A stretch of 64,000 nucleotides of DNA from Aquabacter spiritensis (GTDB lineage: Bacteria > Pseudomonadota > Alphaproteobacteria > Rhizobiales > Xanthobacteraceae). The stretch is from assembly GCF_004346185.1 (NCBI RefSeq), contig NZ_SMAI01000008.1, forward strand, positions 161,536-225,535, read 5' to 3'. Of this stretch, positions 26,250 to 34,159 are shown one piece after another; positions within the stretch are counted from its first letter, which is position 1, and each line of letters opens with the position of its first letter. Both the position numbers and the translations under genes were made by a program. The notes under the pieces were generated by a model that was not told the origin of the DNA, did not search any database, and saw only the letters and a program-made list of their open reading frames with translations.

Positions 26250-28103
26250 ATGGCGTCAGCCGACGATACGTTGCCCCTCGTCGCCGAGACCGAGGCGCCC
26301 CGCGCGGGGTCGCGTTTCATGCGCCCTGTGGAGGCCGTCGCCTCGGCGCTGCTGGTCGTCGTCGTCGGGTTGCTGCTGACCGGGGCGATCTCGCGGTATT
26401 TCTTCTCGCTCCCCGTCGTCTGGATCGACGAGGTGTCGTCCATCTCGTTCATCTGGCTGGCGATGCTCGGGTCGCTGATCGCGCTCGACCGCAACGAGCA
26501 TCTGCGTCTGACGCTGGTCCTGCGGGTGCTTCCCGACCGGGCGAAGGGCTTCGTCGAGACGCTGGCGCTGCTGCTGGTGGCGGCCTTCCTGCTCGCGCTC
26601 GCCTATCCCGCGTTCGATTATATGATGGAGGAGCGGTTCATCACCACGCCGGCGCTGAACATCGCCGGCAGCTACCGGGCGGCGGCGCTGCCGTTCGGGA
26701 TCTGCGCCATGGCCGCGCTCGCGGTGGCGCAGGCGGTGAAGCGCGGCACGCTGCGTGACCTTGTCGTCAGCCTGGCCATCATCGGCGCGGTGCTCGGTCT
26801 GCTCTGGCTGGCCTCGCCGGCGCTGATCCATGCCGGGAATGTCACGATCCTGTTGTTTCTGGTGGTGTTCGTCGCCCTGTGTCTCGCCGGGGGCGTGCCG
26901 ATCGCCTTCTGTTTCGGCATCGGGACGGTGACCTATCTCGCCTTCGCCACGCGCGTCCCGGTCTTCGTCATGATCGGCCGCATGGACGAGGGCATGTCGA
27001 GCCTCATCCTCTTGTCCGTGCCGGTGTTCGTGCTGCTCGGCTGCATCCTCGATTCGACCGGGATGGGGAAGGCGATCGTCGATTTCCTCGCCTCGCTGCT
27101 CGGCCATGTGAAGGCCGGCATGTCCTATGTCCTGCTCGGCTCGCTGTTCGTGGTATCGGGGATTTCCGGCTCGAAGGTCTCCGACATGGCGACGGTGGCG
27201 CCGGCGCTGTTTCCGGAGATGAAGCGGCGCGGCCACAGGCCGAAGGACATGATCGCCCTGCTGGCGACCGGGGCCGCCATGGCGGACACGGTACCACCGT
27301 CCATCGTCTTGATCGTGCTGGGTTCTGTGGCGGGGGTGTCGATCGCCGGGCTGTTCACGGCCGGCTTCGTGGTGGCGCTGGTTCTGCTCGCGGCGCTGGC
27401 GGCGCTGGCGCGCTTTCTGGCGCGGGACGAGAAGATGGACGGGGTCCGCCGCGCCTCTCCCGGCCTGATCTGGCGCACCCTTCTGGTCGCGGCGCCGGCT
27501 TTGGTCCTGCCCTTCCTGATCCGCAGCGCGGTCTCCGGCGGCATGGCGACGGCGACCGAAGTCTCCACCTTCGCAGTGGTTTATGCCCTGTTCATCGGGA
27601 TGGTGCTGTATGGCGGCATCTCGCGGCGCACCTTTTATGCCATGCTGGTGGAGACCGCGGCGCTGACCGGCACGATCCTGATGATCCTCGCCTGCGCGGT
27701 CGCCATGGCCTGGGCGATCACCCAGGCCGGCATCGCCCAGGATCTCGCGACCCTCATGGCCGGCCTTCCGGGCGGCTGGATCGGCTTCATGGCGGTGTCG
27801 ATCGCGCTGTTTCTGGTGCTCGGCTGTATCCTGGAAGGGCTGCCTGCTATCGTCCTAATGGCGCCGTTAATGTACCCGATAGCCCGTAAACTCGGCATCA
27901 ACGACATTCATTATTCCATGGTCGTCGTCACCGCGATGAATATCGGGCTGATGACCCCGCCGATCGGCATCGGCTTCTACCTCGCCTGCAAGATCGGCAA
28001 CGTCTCCCCCGACGAGGCGATCGGCGCGATCTGGCCCTACCTCCTCGCCCTCTTCGCCGGCCTCGTCCTGGTCGCCGCGGTGCCGGCGATCTCGGGGGCG
28101 TGA
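26250..28103 (+). CDS. TRAP transporter fused permease (DctQM)
   Basis: 617 residues from ATG 26250, with GAGGGAC upstream. The first 170 residues are DctQ-like (four hydrophobic segments; WIDEVSSISFIWLAMLGS and RNEHLRLTLVLRVLP). The rest is a DctM-type permease with VVSGISGSKVSDMATVAPAL, MADTVPPSIVLIVLGS and IGLMTPPIGIGFYLACK. The fusion is a known arrangement and contrasts with the separate DctQ and DctM at 10767-12622. It is the last plus-strand gene before the AT-rich glycan segment. Confidence 0.92.
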   Translation: MASADDTLPLVAETEAPRAGSRFMRPVEAVASALLVVVVGLLLTGAISRYFFSLPVVWIDEVSSISFIWLAMLGSLIALDRNEHLRLTLVLRVLPDRAKGFVETLALLLVAAFLLALAYPAFDYMMEERFITTPALNIAGSYRAAALPFGICAMAALAVAQAVKRGTLRDLVVSLAIIGAVLGLLWLASPALIHAGNVTILLFLVVFVALCLAGGVPIAFCFGIGTVTYLAFATRVPVFVMIGRMDEGMSSLILLSVPVFVLLGCILDSTGMGKAIVDFLASLLGHVKAGMSYVLLGSLFVVSGISGSKVSDMATVAPALFPEMKRRGHRPKDMIALLATGAAMADTVPPSIVLIVLGSVAGVSIAGLFTAGFVVALVLLAALAALARFLARDEKMDGVRRASPGLIWRTLLVAAPALVLPFLIRSAVSGGMATATEVSTFAVVYALFIGMVLYGGISRRTFYAMLVETAALTGTILMILACAVAMAWAITQAGIAQDLATLMAGLPGGWIGFMAVSIALFLVLGCILEGLPAIVLMAPLMYPIARKLGINDIHYSMVVVTAMNIGLMTPPIGIGFYLACKIGNVSPDEAIGAIWPYLLALFAGLVLVAAVPAISGA

Positions 28104-28152
28104 GGGGGGAGTCGTGACCTCGCTGTCAATCGATCTGCAACGCCGATAAAGG

Positions 28153-28172
28153 CTGTCCCCGGACACGGACAG
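28153..28172. repeat. Short inverted repeat at the GC/AT boundary
   Basis: CTGTCC and GGACAG arms, six base pairs, eight-base loop, in the 112-bp gap where base composition changes from GC-rich to AT-rich. It could be a terminator for the TRAP operon or a junction scar; there is no T-tract. Confidence 0.35.
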
Positions 28173-28215
28173 ATCCAATGGTCTGCAGCAAGCGGAAGGT
28201 CCAGAAATTCCCCCT

Positions 28216-28869
28216 TTAACGCGCCTGGCCAATGCTCAATAGCGCAGCTTCAGGCGTAATGAACCGACTCAGCAACTCCGGCCCGGGCATTAGGGGCAAT
28301 GTTGGATCAAGGTATTCGACTTCGATTTCCTTATATCGGCTGCTCAGACCCTTTGATGCAGGATCGAGCTCCTCGACAATCAGGAGCCCAGTTGGATTAG
28401 TAGCAGCCAGGGTTAGCTTCAGGTCGGGTCGATACTTCGTAAGGCAATCCACTATTCGCCACACATCCCCGGTCCAAGCTCCACCATGCGGCTGTCGGAC
28501 AGCCTCGCTCTCACTCCGGGGTCGGACATCGTCAAATACAACTATACTTCGACGATTACAGTACGACTCCGTGTTGATAAAGTCACGCAATGCAAATTCG
28601 AAGTTATGCCAACCATCTATAAACGCTAAATCAATTTTACGAGAACCTAAAACATCTGACAGCTTCTTAGTTGCAAAAAAGTCATCGCTTTTTTCTTGAA
28701 ACAGGTGCGCATCTTCGCACAGTGGATTCTCAATTAGATATGACGGATCCACACCTATTGCAGTTCTCCGAGCTAGGGTCATGGATGCACCCCGTCGGAC
28801 ACCGATTTCAAAGTAAACTTCTGGATCAAACCGATCATGCAGAGCTTTTAGAAATTTTAGGTAATGCAT
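28216..28869 (-). CDS. Class I SAM-dependent methyltransferase-like protein
   Basis: 217 residues. The motif VYFEIGVRRGASMTLA matches the SAM-binding loop, GVDP is the post-I acidic strand end, and IDLAFIDGWHNFEFALRD gives the family-24-type IDGxH motif. Such proteins methylate sugars or other small moieties in glycan clusters. GGAG lies upstream of the ATG. The gene is AT-rich relative to the 8-28 kb region and is the promoter-distal end of the minus-strand array. The acceptor is unknown. Confidence 0.75.
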   Translation of the reverse strand: MHYLKFLKALHDRFDPEVYFEIGVRRGASMTLARRTAIGVDPSYLIENPLCEDAHLFQEKSDDFFATKKLSDVLGSRKIDLAFIDGWHNFEFALRDFINTESYCNRRSIVVFDDVRPRSESEAVRQPHGGAWTGDVWRIVDCLTKYRPDLKLTLAATNPTGLLIVEELDPASKGLSSRYKEIEVEYLDPTLPLMPGPELLSRFITPEAALLSIGQAR

Positions 28870-28981
28870 AAGCTCGACTCCATCCAGTTATGAGCGTTTA
28901 TTAGGCACCTTCATTTTTAATTCATGAATTCGTTTACATGCGGAATATCATTATCAAATCAAATTTAAAATTTGATAGAAA
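28870..28981. other. AT-rich intergenic segment
   Basis: 112 bp, strongly AT-rich, containing the 19-base palindrome described separately. No ORF is credible. Confidence 0.5.
28958..28976. repeat. Perfect AT-rich palindrome
   Basis: ATCAAATTT-A-AAATTTGAT has nine-base arms around one central base, six bases beyond the stop of the next gene upstream. It could be an operator for a regulator of the downstream methyltransferase or a weak terminator. Confidence 0.55.
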
Positions 28982-29686
28982 TCATATAATCGGAACATGC
29001 AGCCAATGACGAGATGTTCCAGAATATGAGAGACCGAATCTTGGCTCGTCGATCAAGAACGTGGCCGCTTTCGCATAAACTTCGCCGCCCCTCGAATTTG
29101 CGACGTCTTGCGCATACATTTGGATTACCTTTTTTCCATTTTTATCAATCCAATTCCAATCATCCCCACAGACCATTGCATCTGGAAATACCGTGTTCAC
29201 AAAATCGAACTCGTCTCGCTCCTTCATTGCGTCGATGAAAACCATGTCCGGACGCAAGCTCGACACTACATCACACTCTTGAATTCGACTTCTTATCAAA
29301 GTCACGCGGTCCCGGTAATCCCACAAGTTGTTCTGCACAACAGGCAAGGTCCCATATTTTTGCAACAGACTAGCGTATCTAATTAAGTTTTCGTCTCCAT
29401 AATTTACCGCCCATGGCGCTCCGACCATCGTTTTGATGTAATTATACATCGTATCAGCCCATGGATCGACACAAACCAGATGCATTTTCGGATTTTTTAT
29501 TAACCATTGCAATGCGGAGCCCCCAAGAAGAGACCCAATCTCGATCATGAGCGACGGTCGAAGCTGGTCAAAGGCCTGGGTGAGAATGTCCCTGCCCCCA
29601 CCATCCAAAGAAAAACTGAATGCGTCATCCGCCGAAAGCGGCCGTTCGGCCGGCCACGGATAAGCGGCTTTGATTTCATCGAGCAT
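28982..29686 (-). CDS. Methyltransferase-like protein (class I, glycan cluster)
   Basis: 234 residues. LMIEIGSLLGGSALQWL is the SAM-loop strand, HLVCVDPWAD the acidic strand, and PDMVFIDAMKERDEFDFVNTV the D-containing motif. The shape is that of the Methyltransf_24/CmcI-like group. GAGGGG precedes the ATG. It is one of three methyltransferase-like genes in the AT-rich segment. The absence of any close similarity to its neighbour suggests different acceptor sites. Confidence 0.7.
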   Translation of the reverse strand: MLDEIKAAYPWPAERPLSADDAFSFSLDGGGRDILTQAFDQLRPSLMIEIGSLLGGSALQWLIKNPKMHLVCVDPWADTMYNYIKTMVGAPWAVNYGDENLIRYASLLQKYGTLPVVQNNLWDYRDRVTLIRSRIQECDVVSSLRPDMVFIDAMKERDEFDFVNTVFPDAMVCGDDWNWIDKNGKKVIQMYAQDVANSRGGEVYAKAATFLIDEPRFGLSYSGTSRHWLHVPII

Positions 29687-29919
29687 TTTCGCCCCTCAGT
29701 TGGGAATGAAGGAAGTGCACAAACAGCCGCCCCCGCGTACATCGCCTGAGGGCATATTTTTACATTCAGAATATCGTCGTAGAATTCAACACATGCTGAG
29801 GCTCTTGGATCTGCGCGGTCTGTATTTGAAGGATCTCAGGCGCACCTCTCGCCCCTCAGAGCCGCAATCATACGATTTGCATTAAGTAGATTCCAACACA
29901 CGCCCCATTCACGAATGCA
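29687..29919. other. Intergenic region in the AT-rich segment
   Basis: 233 bp. Small ORFs are present in several frames but none has a conserved look or a ribosome site. It probably carries local transcription signals that I cannot resolve. Confidence 0.4.
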
Positions 29920-30666
29920 TCAAGGATTCGCCGAGAAACCAAACCTACCTCGTAGCGCCGGCGCATCTTCCAATATCACTCTTACGCCTTTCAATAGTAC
30001 GGCATTTTCAAGATTATGGTTATGCACAACCGAACACCACATGGGATATGTTGACCGTATATAGATTGACCGCGGCACATGCGCTAGAAAATCAATATGC
30101 ATTCTTGAAAATACCGTCTTTAGTCTATCCCAGGCTTCCACAACTTCTACGTACCCAATAAAAGGGTTGTCAGCATAGCCTAAGAAACTGAATTGGTCGA
30201 GCGCTGCTTCGTAAACGGCACCCCCCGGAAAACTAATTCCGAAATTCGACGTATCCCCCTCGGAGTGCAACACTGCTGCGATGCGAGAAAAGAAATCTGA
30301 TGCTATGACATCATCAGAATCGAGTCGTACTGTGCACAATCTCAGAGGAAGCGAGAACTCGTCGGCGAGCGCAACCGCTATTGATTTCGATACGGGTACG
30401 CCACGACTGCATGGAACCAATTTGACAGGAACCTGAGCCTTAGTGACGACACCCTCCAATCGAGCAAAAAATTCCGGCGTATGCGGCCCTACTAGGAGTA
30501 TCCAACAGTCAGGCTTCACGTCCAGATTTTGAATGCTCGGCAGAGTATAGCGGGCTAGCAAATCAAGCCGCACTTCGAGCCAAGCGTCATAGGCCTCGGG
30601 CGGGCTATCGTCCCACACGGGATAAGGCACACTGAACCGAGTGAGAAGCGCCGTAAGAGTTTGCAT
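29920..30666 (-). CDS. Putative rhamnosyltransferase-like glycosyltransferase (PF11316 type)
   Basis: 248 residues. The N-terminus LLTRFSVPY and the metal-site segment CTVRLDSDDVIASDFF (an R-L-D-S-D-D motif) match the putative rhamnosyl transferase family PF11316. It would add a sugar to the surface glycan from a nucleotide-sugar donor in the cytoplasm. Codon use is AT-richer than the GC-rich genes around it, so the segment is probably acquired. The link to rhamnose rests on the family name only. Confidence 0.72.
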   Translation of the reverse strand: MQTLTALLTRFSVPYPVWDDSPPEAYDAWLEVRLDLLARYTLPSIQNLDVKPDCWILLVGPHTPEFFARLEGVVTKAQVPVKLVPCSRGVPVSKSIAVALADEFSLPLRLCTVRLDSDDVIASDFFSRIAAVLHSEGDTSNFGISFPGGAVYEAALDQFSFLGYADNPFIGYVEVVEAWDRLKTVFSRMHIDFLAHVPRSIYIRSTYPMWCSVVHNHNLENAVLLKGVRVILEDAPALRGRFGFSANP

Positions 30667-30901
30667 TATTCAACCGCCATTAGTTTCGGAACTTCCTCGA
30701 CCGCGAGCACATGCGAGACATCTAAATTTTGCACTGCATGCAACATCATATGTTGCTGAATTTATTCACGTTCAAAAGCGGATAAACCGTAACCAACTCG
30801 TCCGCAGCGACCAACACCCACCCACCTCAGAATATACAATCATCAAAAGCGGGTGGGGAATCTTCGACTATTTATTCAAAAAACAACATTGGAGTGACGA
30901 T
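30667..30901. other. Intergenic region in the AT-rich segment
   Basis: 235 bp of AT-rich sequence with no supported gene; a plus-strand 88-codon ORF here has no recognisable features. Confidence 0.4.
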
Positions 30902-31504
30902 TTATGAATTGAGTCTGAATGAAAACCCGAAACTACCTATGTCCGCGCCTTCACTGAATTTTTCGTAATCACCAAATTGGAGATTGAGCGACTTACAAAT
31001 CGCCTCGTAATCATGATTAAAGCAGTGCCATTTCGGGTCGAACCTTGTACCCTTCTTAGGCCAAAATCGATGAACAACCGAAATGACTCGGACCTGCTTG
31101 CAAACACGAGCGAGTTCGGACATGGAGTGCTCGATGTTCTCGAAAGGCACATGCATTAAAACATGCGCAGCTATTCCAACATCGAACTCCCCGGCCATAA
31201 ATGGAAGGGGCGCGAGGGGAGTATCTAAATAGAAGGCTTCAACCGAGATTCCAACGTTAAGGGCGGCATCTTTGGCTCGATCCGCGTAATTTCTCGAAAG
31301 ATCAACAGTCGCAACTCGAGGTACATTCTTGTAAAGAGGAAATAGTCGGCCTACCCCAGGGCCAAGCTCCAATACAGATTTAGCCTCCTCTAAAATGGGG
31401 GTGATAAATTGTCTATCGTGAACATTAATGTCGGGAGCAGCCGCTGTGTTCGGGTGTTCTCGCATATTCCAATACTCAGCAGGGTTATAAGTTTCCGAAC
31501 TCAT
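30902..31504 (-). CDS. SAM-dependent methyltransferase (Methyltransf_11 type)
   Basis: 200 residues. The SAM loop is VLELGPGVGRLFPLY, post-I is TVDLSRNYADRAK, and EFDVGIAAHVLMHV matches motif II/III of the Methyltransf_11 family. A GGGGGTG sequence precedes the ATG. It is the first gene of the AT-rich segment in transcription order, separated from the FkbM gene by 147 bp. The likely role is O- or N-methylation of a sugar or of a glycan terminus. Confidence 0.82.
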   Translation of the reverse strand: MSSETYNPAEYWNMREHPNTAAAPDINVHDRQFITPILEEAKSVLELGPGVGRLFPLYKNVPRVATVDLSRNYADRAKDAALNVGISVEAFYLDTPLAPLPFMAGEFDVGIAAHVLMHVPFENIEHSMSELARVCKQVRVISVVHRFWPKKGTRFDPKWHCFNHDYEAICKSLNLQFGDYEKFSEGADIGSFGFSFRLNS

Positions 31505-31651
31505 TTACACCCCCAATAGTAAGACTGGCCTAACGGTTATAGGTTGACCTTAACTTATTTGAACAGGCCTATATCCTTTGAATTTTGGAAAGTATTTTAC
31601 AACCGGCAAATATGGCACCATTTTAATGATGCTCTAGCCCCTTGTAAAACC

Positions 31652-32422
31652 TCAATCATACGGATTCCCAAACGGCACCTTCTCCAGGTCACGGAACCCA
31701 TGCTGCCATTTCGGCCAATGGACCTTGCCGTCGGCATAGGACCAGGGACGGTATTTGATTTCCGTATTCCTCAGCCGGTTGTTGATCATCACGAGATCAA
31801 CCAAAGCGAGCTGGCCGTAATAATAGGCATTGTCGCAGATATCGAAGATCCTGAAGCCCAGCTTTTCGAGCAGGGCCGCGCGGGAGCACATGTCCTGGCG
31901 CCCGATGGAGGTCTCGATGATGATGAAGGAGGCGCCCTTCAGCACGGCGGCGCCGCCGGCGATGATCCGCTCCTCGACACCGTCGACATCGAGCTTGACG
32001 ATGTAGGACAGGTCCTCCAGCGGGTTCTCCGCGAACGCGGTATCGAGGCGCCGTGTCGCGACCTCCTCGATCTTCACCAGATGCTGCATGCCTTCGTCGC
32101 GCTCCGGCCTGATCTGGGCGTGCGTCACGCGGCCGGAGCCGTCATTGCTTGTATTGTGCAAATACAAAACGCCGTCGGAATCGCTCAAGGCGATCTTGTG
32201 CAATGTAAAATCTATGCCCTTGTCTCGGTAATTCTTCTCGAGCTGCGGATGGTAGAGCGTCGTCGGCTCGAACAGATGGTGATGGCGGTCGGGAAAAACC
32301 TCCATCAGGAAGTCCGTCTTCACCTGAACGCCCACATCGACGATCTGCCGGGTCGCGGCAGGAGAGATTTCCCGGACCAGGCGGAGGCATTGGGTCAAAA
32401 CCGGGTATCGCAAGACGGTCAC
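31652..32422 (-). CDS. FkbM family methyltransferase
   Basis: 256 residues from GTG 32422 (GTGA overlap with the exostosin-like gene; GAAGGG upstream). FkbM features are IVDVGVQVKTDFL, HLFEPTTLYHPQLEKNY, HKIALSDSDGVLYLH, RRLDTAF and YIVKLDVDGVEERIIAGG. These enzymes commonly O-methylate sugars in glycans. The gene is GC-rich again, so the composition shift lies between it and the next gene downstream. The coupling suggests that it acts with the exostosin-like transferase. Confidence 0.88.
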   Translation of the reverse strand: MTVLRYPVLTQCLRLVREISPAATRQIVDVGVQVKTDFLMEVFPDRHHHLFEPTTLYHPQLEKNYRDKGIDFTLHKIALSDSDGVLYLHNTSNDGSGRVTHAQIRPERDEGMQHLVKIEEVATRRLDTAFAENPLEDLSYIVKLDVDGVEERIIAGGAAVLKGASFIIIETSIGRQDMCSRAALLEKLGFRIFDICDNAYYYGQLALVDLVMINNRLRNTEIKYRPWSYADGKVHWPKWQHGFRDLEKVPFGNPYD

Positions 32423-33483
32423 CCCTTCTCACGCGAAGCCATCGACGCGCGGCCGGCGGGCGCGCCGTCCGCCATCGCGTCCGCGATCAAATCTCCATAC
32501 CCTTGCGGGCCCACCATCGCAAACAAAGCCGCAAGGGCGCGCTGGCGGTCGCGGACTTCGGCGACCGACATGGCGCGGGCCCGCGCCAGCGCGTCGCGGT
32601 AGCCGCGGACACTGTCTTCCGCGATGAGGCAGGTCCGCTCCCACAGCGCCGGGTCGCCGGCGAGGCCGAGCTCGCGCGTCAGGATGATCGGGATCGAGCC
32701 CACCGCCAGCGCCTCGTAGATGCGGATCGAATTGGGGCCGGAGCCCGAGGGGCAGAGGGTGAAGAGGGAATCCCGCATGGCCTGCAGGTATTCCGCCTTG
32801 TGCGCCGCCTCGAGCCGCAGGCGCGCCGCGTCTGCGGGCACGCCCTTCATCTGCTCGGAATAGACCGCCCGGTCGAAGTGCCACGCCTCGCGGCGCACGA
32901 TCAGGAGATCGGGCGCGGCGTCCCGGTCGGCGAAGATCTGCTCCCGCACATCGGTGAGATAGACCCTGGGATTGTAGGCGCCGATGAAGTTCGCGACATA
33001 GCGGCGCGCGCGGTGGGGATCCCCCGCTTCGCGGCCGTCCGGGGTCTGCGCCGGAAACAGCGGAAAGGGATGGAGCGCGATCCCGTCGATCTCGGCCTGG
33101 CCGACGCGGGCGTGCGACCAGAACAGGTCCGTCACGCCCAGGGCCTTGAAGAGGTCGACGAACTTGTCGGCATTGATGTGCTGCGCCACCGTCGCGCGGC
33201 GGCGCCCTTCGCCCTCCAGGCGCGCGCGCAGCGCCGCCAGATTGCGCAGGAGATCCCAGGTCTGCGGCGCGTCGTTGCGCAGGCCGTCGATCACCGTCGC
33301 CCAGGGAAACCCGACATAGACGAAGTCTCCCGCCTCGCCGCGCACGGACATCGCCGCGAAGGCGGCCTTCTCCGTCGCGGCCGGGACCTGCCAATGATGC
33401 GGGAACGCCACCAGCCCGCGGCGCGCGACCATGCCGTCGGCGACATGGTCTTCGAGCAGTTGCGGGTGCGATCCGGAGGTCAT
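32419..33483 (-). CDS. Exostosin-like (GT47-type) glycosyltransferase
   Basis: 354 residues from ATG 33483, four bases after the stop of the preceding gene; a TTG at 33498 would overlap that gene. The C-terminal donor-site segment SLFTLCPSGSGPNSIRIYEALAVGSIPIIL is split here only for length and is the hallmark of exostosin-like proteins: SLFTLCPSGSG then NSIRIYEALAVGSIPIIL. It is a cytoplasmic transferase with no signal or membrane segment. It is coupled to the FkbM gene. The sugar is unknown. Confidence 0.82.
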   Translation of the reverse strand: MTSGSHPQLLEDHVADGMVARRGLVAFPHHWQVPAATEKAAFAAMSVRGEAGDFVYVGFPWATVIDGLRNDAPQTWDLLRNLAALRARLEGEGRRRATVAQHINADKFVDLFKALGVTDLFWSHARVGQAEIDGIALHPFPLFPAQTPDGREAGDPHRARRYVANFIGAYNPRVYLTDVREQIFADRDAAPDLLIVRREAWHFDRAVYSEQMKGVPADAARLRLEAAHKAEYLQAMRDSLFTLCPSGSGPNSIRIYEALAVGSIPIILTRELGLAGDPALWERTCLIAEDSVRGYRDALARARAMSVAEVRDRQRALAALFAMVGPQGYGDLIADAMADGAPAGRASMASREKG

Positions 33484-33487
33484 GCGG

Positions 33488-34159
33488 TCAGGTCCCAAAA
33501 TGCGCCATCATTGCGGCCCGGGCATCGAGAAGCCCCGCCTTCAGCTCGCTCGCCTCGCCGGCCCGCACCGCCTGCCGCAGAGCGCGGCCGCCGTGCCGCA
33601 GCAGCGGATTTTCGAACGTCGCGACGGGCAGGAAGAGGTTCGCGGCGAGAAGATCCATGGCGTCCCCGACACTGTTGCGATGGAACACGGGCTCCGGGAA
33701 ATAGCCCTTGATGAGATAGAAATACTGCCGCTGGAATTCCGCGGCGGCGTGCGCTGGAACATCCCCGCGCGGCACGGCGCGAAACGCCACCCGCTCGTTG
33801 CGGGCGATCGCGAAGAACAGATTGCGCACGAAGAAATCGGCGACGGACCGGTAGGCCCGGCCGGTCGTGTAGATCTGGCCGTGCGGCAGTACGATCTCGC
33901 AGAACCGGAACACCAGGGGGAGAAGGAGCTTCACGCCGACCTCGTCCGCCGGGTCGCCGGCGAGCCCGGGGCCGCGCCACCGGCCGAACACGTCGATCTG
34001 GCCGACGGCCTCGTCGGACACCGTGATTTCCGCGCTGTCGGCGGCGAGGCGGACGGCGAGCGACCCGCGCGCCTCCACGCACCGATACAGGAGATCGCGG
34101 AACGCCTCGGGCTTTTCTTCCGCGCGAAACAAAGCGGGAAACGGGATCTCGATCCTCAT
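33488..34159 (-). CDS. Hypothetical protein of the glycan operon
   Basis: 223 residues from ATG 34159, which overlaps the stop of the double glycosyltransferase gene by 4 bp. No domain is recognised. It is soluble, begins with a beta-rich half (MRIEIPFPALFRAEEKPEAFR) and has a helical aromatic second half with FFVRNLFFAIARNERV and FQRQYFYLIKGYFPEP. Being coupled to glycosyltransferases on both sides, it is probably a dedicated partner or a decorating enzyme. I do not assign a function. Confidence 0.65.
   Translation of the reverse strand: MRIEIPFPALFRAEEKPEAFRDLLYRCVEARGSLAVRLAADSAEITVSDEAVGQIDVFGRWRGPGLAGDPADEVGVKLLLPLVFRFCEIVLPHGQIYTTGRAYRSVADFFVRNLFFAIARNERVAFRAVPRGDVPAHAAAEFQRQYFYLIKGYFPEPVFHRNSVGDAMDLLAANLFLPVATFENPLLRHGGRALRQAVRAGEASELKAGLLDARAAMMAHFGT

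Noticed and set aside
28153..28172. Inverted repeat considered as an insertion-sequence end
   Set aside because: No transposase, no second copy and no target-site duplication was seen nearby.
28104..31651. AT-rich segment considered as an intact prophage or genomic island
   Set aside because: No integrase, phage gene, tRNA or flanking direct repeat was found; only composition and gene content suggest acquisition.
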